Shown: piece after piece, positions 60,043-64,000 of the stretch | Position numbering within the stretch: the stretch's first letter is position 1 | Layout: the number at the start of each line of letters is the position of its first letter | NCBI GenBank assembly: GCA_002344795.1 | Contig: DDUM01000002.1 | Span: forward strand, 62,650-126,649 | Length of the DNA: 64,000 nucleotides | DNA from: Flammeovirgaceae bacterium UBA2338 | GTDB taxonomy: Bacteria; Bacteroidota; Bacteroidia; Cytophagales; Cyclobacteriaceae | Reading direction: 5' to 3' | Translations under genes and position numbers: made by a program | Notes under the pieces: generated by a model | The model's input: the letters and a program-made list of their open reading frames with translations, nothing else | Told to the model about the DNA's origin: nothing | The model's database searches: none

Positions 60043-61209
60043 TTAAAAACTTCCACTGGAACCACCTCCACCAAACTCACCACCCTTTCCCTGAAAAGAA
60101 TCATCTACTTTTACCTGATTGCCGCCCAATGTTTGGGAAATGATAAAGGCTTCTGCATTCATGCTGGTCCATTTTTCTGAGATCAAGTCCTCTCTGGTAA
60201 AGCCATTGCGAATTGTTTTTAAATAATTGAATAATAAAAGTGTAATGCCCAAGAGTAGGATGCCGAAAATGGTTAATGTTATTTCAGGATGGTCGAAGCC
60301 TTGATAATATTTAAAAGTAAATACCGAAAATACCAGCACCAACAAACTGGTGCGCAGAATTACAATGTCTTTATTGTTGATACCCACGTAAAGGTAGGCA
60401 ACAGGAATTAATACCGTAAGTCCGTAAAAGAGGAATGCGAACGGTATATCCTGACCTTCGGCCAATGATAAATCCATCATGTTTACACTCAACTCCCTTA
60501 CAACCAAATAATTTCCAGCCAGGTAAACTATTAAGAGACTTAGTGACTCTATAATAATGAAGTTGTTGTTCCAGATGGAAAGTTGGTCTTTGGACTTCCC
60601 CTTTTTACTCAATAGATAAATAGGAACAAAAATCAGGATAAAGGCAAATGGGATAATTTGCTGAAAGAAACCTCCGAAGGCATATAATTGATAGAAGATC
60701 AGGTAGGCAAGTGTTAAAAAAGCGACTGCAGTAGTAAGTAAATCCAGATAGCGGTAGGCGGCAAAGGATAGCACGACAATGCTAAACAAAAGTACGGGCA
60801 CGATGCTAAAATCGATAAGTCCGGCAAAGCCACCAATGGTGAACCCACATGCATGATAAATGAGTGCTTCGGTAAGACCCGATTTATAATGTTTAGAATT
60901 CTTAATTATAACCCGATCTACAAATACGAACGATCCGATGCCATATAATAAACAGCCAATTGAAATAACGACTTGGTTTGTATCCAGAATCATAAGGGCA
61001 AAAAGACCTGTGACGCCAGAAAGCCCGAGTAGCGTTGCAACAAAAATTAAAATACGAATGATAAAATTGGGATGATAAAAAGAAGTGGCGTGTGCTTCAA
61101 CGATTACGTTGAATTGTACTTTTTCAATAAACTTCGCTTTGAGCCAACGCTTGGTCTCTTTGATTACCTCCAGGTTGTAAAGCCAGGTTTCGTTGTACGC
61201 ACTTCTCAT
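60043..61209 (-). CDS. Polytopic membrane protein with glycine-rich tail
   Basis: 388-aa inner-membrane protein with a soluble N-terminal region of about 45 residues (MRSAYNETWLYNLEVIKETK) and about 12 hydrophobic segments. The C-terminal cytoplasmic or periplasmic tail ends in GKGGEFGGGGSSGSF, which resembles the glycine-serine tails of TPM-domain proteins. The family is not known to me by name; its placement after a DUF2157 gene recalls the DUF2157-DUF4401 pair. It starts inside the preceding gene's stop (ATGA at 61206-61209), so the two probably form a complex. ATG 61209 was preferred to a start 57 bases upstream for that reason. Confidence 0.82.
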   Translation of the reverse strand: MRSAYNETWLYNLEVIKETKRWLKAKFIEKVQFNVIVEAHATSFYHPNFIIRILIFVATLLGLSGVTGLFALMILDTNQVVISIGCLLYGIGSFVFVDRVIIKNSKHYKSGLTEALIYHACGFTIGGFAGLIDFSIVPVLLFSIVVLSFAAYRYLDLLTTAVAFLTLAYLIFYQLYAFGGFFQQIIPFAFILIFVPIYLLSKKGKSKDQLSIWNNNFIIIESLSLLIVYLAGNYLVVRELSVNMMDLSLAEGQDIPFAFLFYGLTVLIPVAYLYVGINNKDIVILRTSLLVLVFSVFTFKYYQGFDHPEITLTIFGILLLGITLLLFNYLKTIRNGFTREDLISEKWTSMNAEAFIISQTLGGNQVKVDDSFQGKGGEFGGGGSSGSF

Positions 61210-62168
61210 ACTTTGCGGGTAAAAAAGTTTTTGTAAGACACAATGAAGTACACGAAACCTCCACACGACAGTATGGCGTAATAAAATATCAACTCTGGCA
61301 CAGCATCAAAAATCAGATCCACCATTAAATAGGTGGTGCCTATGTATCCAAACACGAAAGCGTATAACAGGAAAAGAAAGGAACGTTCTCTGTTAGCATA
61401 GTAAATGGCAAAACCACATCCTGAATAGATCAGCAGTAAATAGATGAGGTAGTAATCTCCTTCAAACAGTCCAGCAGTAGCGCCAACAAAAAAGATAAGA
61501 ATACAAAAGTTAATATAGGTAAAGGTGAAGTGTTTTTTAATTGACTTCCAATCCAATGCCATGGCCAGTGCACCTAATATCGCACCAAAAAATATGGCGA
61601 TGATGTGAAGGTTAGCCGTTTCGAAGAATTCATTACTATACCACTTTTGTGGTGAGATACTAATGCTCCAAAAAGAGGCGAGCGCAGTAATGGCCAGAGA
61701 GAGTATTCCAAGGTTGTCGAAACGATAGGCGATGTAAAAGAAAAATGCTGCAGTTATTAATGTACTCCAGCCCAGGTTGTCTGTTAGTAGCTCGTATTGA
61801 AATTGCAGGTAACCTTGAACAGAAATAAAGAGCAGGCTCCCCAGCAACACGATGTAATCAAAATAAGGAGTTGGGGCTTTAACTTTTTCTGTTGAAAAGG
61901 GCATCCCCTTGGTAAATACATACCAAAAGCAAAGAAGACATACAACACTAAGTAAGAGAATGCTGATGATGTGTCCCAGGGAGCCAATATTTTCGTAGAT
62001 GAGAATACCAACACCTCCGGTGAATAATAACACTCCGAGATAAAGCATTGTGCGAAGCTCATAAAATACAGAGATGATCTTCCCTGAAACAATAGGCTCA
62101 ATACGGTTAAATTGAGTTTCTGAGATAAATCCCTTTTCAAGAAGATCTCTGGGGGTATTACGCGTCAT
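61206..62168 (-). CDS. DUF2157 family membrane protein
   Basis: 320-aa membrane protein. The N-terminus (MTRNTPRDLLEKGFISETQF) is a short soluble region followed by about nine to ten helices, as in the DUF2157 family. Typical features are TMLYLGVLLFTGGVGILIYE in the first helix. The function is unknown. It overlaps its partner gene by four bases and is divergent from nnr with 51 bases between start codons. I chose ATG 62168 rather than a TTG two codons upstream. Confidence 0.85.
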   Translation of the reverse strand: MTRNTPRDLLEKGFISETQFNRIEPIVSGKIISVFYELRTMLYLGVLLFTGGVGILIYENIGSLGHIISILLLSVVCLLCFWYVFTKGMPFSTEKVKAPTPYFDYIVLLGSLLFISVQGYLQFQYELLTDNLGWSTLITAAFFFYIAYRFDNLGILSLAITALASFWSISISPQKWYSNEFFETANLHIIAIFFGAILGALAMALDWKSIKKHFTFTYINFCILIFFVGATAGLFEGDYYLIYLLLIYSGCGFAIYYANRERSFLFLLYAFVFGYIGTTYLMVDLIFDAVPELIFYYAILSCGGFVYFIVSYKNFFTRKV

Positions 62169-62219
62169 AATCAAATATCAATCAAAAAACTCAATAGCGA
62201 TTGTTATCTTCGCTTAAGC

Positions 62220-63707
62220 ATGCTCAAAATACTAAATACATCCGAAATCAGGGAATGGGATGCGTTTACCATCAATAAGGAACCTATTGCGTCCATTGAT
62301 CTAATGGAAAGGGCGTGTGTGGCCTTTGTTCATTGGTTTGCAACCCATTTTGATCAGCGGAAAAGTATAGGGATTGTTTGTGGTACAGGAAACAATGGAG
62401 GAGATGGACTTGGAATTGCCCGGCTTCTAAAAGAGATGGGTTATCCCACGAAGGTTTGGATTGTAAACGGGAATGGATCCGAAGATTTCAACATCAACAA
62501 ACAGCGTCTTTCTGAACCACCAATTGAAATTTCATCAAAGCCAGAAATAGAAATATTCAATACTTGCGACATTCTCATTGATGGAATTTTTGGTTCGGGT
62601 CTGTCAAGAGCACCTGAGGACATATATGCTGAAGTAATTACCGCTATAAATAATGCGAAGGCAACAGTGGTAGCTATTGATATACCCTCCGGATTGTTCG
62701 CAGATAAACATACAAGTGGCGTATCCGTACATGCCGATTATACAGTTACGTTTCAAACACCAAAGCTTGCCTTCCTGCTCCCTGAGAATGAAGATAGGGT
62801 GGGTCAGTGGACTGTAGTAGATATTGGTCTTAATAAAACCTTTTTGAAGGAATCATCATCAAAATATTTTTGGGTCGAAAGAAAATGGGTTAAGCAACAT
62901 CTGCCCAAGAGGAAAGAATTTGCTCATAAGGGGGATTTTGGAAGAGCACTTCTTATAGCGGGGAGTTTTGGAAAGATGGGCGCTGCGGTATTGTGTGCAA
63001 GAGCCGCAATGAAGTCCGGAACAGGATTACTTACTGTGCATATCCCAAATTGTGGCTATCAGATTATACAAACTTCGGTACCGGAGGCAATGGCTTCTGT
63101 GGATGAGAATGAAAATGTTTTCACTTCTCTTCCAAATGAAAACGATTATACGGCCATCGGCATTGGCCCTGGTTTAGGGCAAGATCCAAAAACGGTGAAA
63201 GGGTTAGCAGATTTTTTAAAAGAAACTGTTGTACCTCTGGTCATTGATGCGGATGGTATCAATATACTAGCTGCTAACAGCAACTTACTCCACTTATTGA
63301 AGGAAAGTTGCATCCTCACCCCACATCCAGGAGAGCTCCAGCGATTAATAGGTGATTGGGATGATGACTTTCATCGTCTTGAAAAGGCAAAGGCCTTCGC
63401 TTCCCAAATGAAATGTATTTTGGTAATAAAAGGAGCCCACACTTCCATCGTATCGCCAGATGGTAGGGTATTCTTTAACAGTTCAGGCAACCCTGGAATG
63501 GCTACTGCCGGAAGTGGAGATGTGCTGACCGGTATAATAACCTCTCTGAGGGCACAGCGCATGGATGCTTTAGATGCTGCAGTCTTAGGCGTCTATATTC
63601 ACGGTTATGCTGGCGATTTGGCAGTATGGGAAACAGGGCAAACGGGTTTAATGGCTTCAGATATAGTTAACTCACTGCCAGAGGCCTTTAAACAGCTTTC
63701 CGGTTAA
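62220..63707 (+). CDS. nnr: Bifunctional NAD(P)HX epimerase / dehydratase
   Basis: 495-aa fusion that repairs damaged, hydrated NADH and NADPH. The N-terminal YjeF_N epimerase domain (residues about 1-215) has GIVCGTGNNGGDGLGIARLL, DILIDGIFGSGLSRAP and VVAIDIPSGLFAD. The C-terminal ADP/ATP-dependent dehydratase domain (about 225-495) has KGDFGRALLIAGSFGKMGAA, VIDADGINIL, LTPHPGELQRLIG and the GMATAGSGDVLTGII phosphate loop. Both halves look intact and the length is normal. It is a single-gene unit. Confidence 0.95.
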   Translation: MLKILNTSEIREWDAFTINKEPIASIDLMERACVAFVHWFATHFDQRKSIGIVCGTGNNGGDGLGIARLLKEMGYPTKVWIVNGNGSEDFNINKQRLSEPPIEISSKPEIEIFNTCDILIDGIFGSGLSRAPEDIYAEVITAINNAKATVVAIDIPSGLFADKHTSGVSVHADYTVTFQTPKLAFLLPENEDRVGQWTVVDIGLNKTFLKESSSKYFWVERKWVKQHLPKRKEFAHKGDFGRALLIAGSFGKMGAAVLCARAAMKSGTGLLTVHIPNCGYQIIQTSVPEAMASVDENENVFTSLPNENDYTAIGIGPGLGQDPKTVKGLADFLKETVVPLVIDADGINILAANSNLLHLLKESCILTPHPGELQRLIGDWDDDFHRLEKAKAFASQMKCILVIKGAHTSIVSPDGRVFFNSSGNPGMATAGSGDVLTGIITSLRAQRMDALDAAVLGVYIHGYAGDLAVWETGQTGLMASDIVNSLPEAFKQLSG

Positions 63708-63822
63708 TTTTTCAGTCAGCTTTAAACCTTTGGCTTACATTTTGTGTCTAATAAACATTAATAGCCGAAACTTCATGGTTTAGACAAACCCTTATGAGGT
63801 GGAATTACGTTAAATGACATAA

Positions 63823-64000
63823 GTGAAACTGATCAGAGCCATATTGATATTAAGTCTTATGAACTTTTCCCTTATTGGATATGGGCAAAGTGAAGGATCC
63901 TCTGTCTATCAAGAGGCAAGTTTTACGGATAGATTGGTTGAAATGTACCCCAATCCGGCTTCGGATTACCTTACGGTTAAACTGCCTACACCCAATGCAA
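63823..64000 (+). CDS. Short secreted protein with type IX sorting-like domain, partial
   Basis: Partial gene, cut by the right edge after 59 codons. It starts at GTG 63823; a nearby ATG (63814) meets a stop after two codons. The signal peptide is MKLIRAILILSLMNFSLIGY with cleavage after YGQ. Only some 20 residues later the motif YPNPASDYLTVKLP appears, the hallmark of type A sorting domains of the type IX secretion system, which usually form the C-terminus of large exported proteins. So the whole protein may be little more than a signal peptide and this domain. The remaining sequence is outside the window. Confidence 0.85.
   Translation, partial: MKLIRAILILSLMNFSLIGYGQSEGSSVYQEASFTDRLVEMYPNPASDYLTVKLPTPNA

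Overview
The window looks like chromosomal DNA of a free-living, aerobic member of the Bacteroidota, most likely Cytophagales (Cyclobacteriaceae-like). The signs are: promoters of the Bacteroidota type (TTG / TAnnTTTG) before rpmE2 and the cold-shock gene; a short secreted protein with a type IX secretion sorting motif at the right edge; many SPII-type lipoprotein signals; and families typical of the phylum (DUF4199, the GlmU-like fused protein, a cold-shock protein with a charged N-terminal extension, LytS/LytTR pairs, a RemB/Wzi-like barrel). This assignment is inference from gene content. No rRNA, tRNA, CRISPR array or prophage was seen.

Layout. 1-2.5 kb: two tandem sodium-dependent (SNF) transporters, the first cut by the window edge. 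2.5-6.7 kb: a tightly packed minus-strand operon (GlmU-like protein, holB, cyclophilin lipoprotein, RmlD-like SDR). 6.8-7.3 kb: a MITE-like inverted repeat and rpmE2 with clear promoter and terminator. 7.5-13.6 kb: Wzi/RemB-like outer-membrane barrel, MsbA-like ABC exporter, a small membrane protein, GmhA and YifB/ComM. 13.6-14.1 kb: a gene-free tandem repeat array. 14.1-28.7 kb: mixed metabolic and regulatory genes, including an ECF sigma factor / 61-aa protein / lgt cluster, a LuxR-DUF4199 pair, a LytS-LytT system, SRPBCC proteins, a beta-propeller lipoprotein with an unlisted 51-aa zinc-ribbon gene before it, and a metallo-beta-lactamase-fold lipoprotein.

28.8-34.5 kb: a compact plus-strand operon of a TetR regulator (with a palindromic operator over its 5' end), a periplasmic LolA-like protein, two FtsX-type permeases, their ATPase and an outer-membrane barrel. 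Together these could span the whole envelope and form a transport system whose cargo is unknown. 34.5-42.8 kb: GNAT, S9 peptidase, cold-shock protein, a large BNR/VPS10-like secreted propeller protein, a frameshifted REP-associated transposase between two inverted REP hairpins, and a D-2-hydroxyacid dehydrogenase.

43.5-56.6 kb: a long minus-strand operon beginning with 2-oxoacid:ferredoxin oxidoreductase (alpha, beta) and running directly into an 11-subunit complex I (nuoABCDHIJKLMN) with no nuoE, nuoF or nuoG. A ferredoxin gene lies divergently just upstream. The arrangement suggests that 2-oxoacid oxidation feeds electrons through ferredoxin into a proton-pumping complex I. 57.1-64 kb: aminotransferase, metal-dependent hydrolase, nitronate monooxygenase-like protein, a DUF2157 membrane pair, the NAD(P)HX repair enzyme Nnr, and the start of the type IX-targeted protein.

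Three families of short inverted-repeat DNA are scattered between genes (CGTCATTGC-type, CTTAGTG-type, GTCAGGTC-type). Two copies of the CTTAGTG type sit inside the nuo operon.
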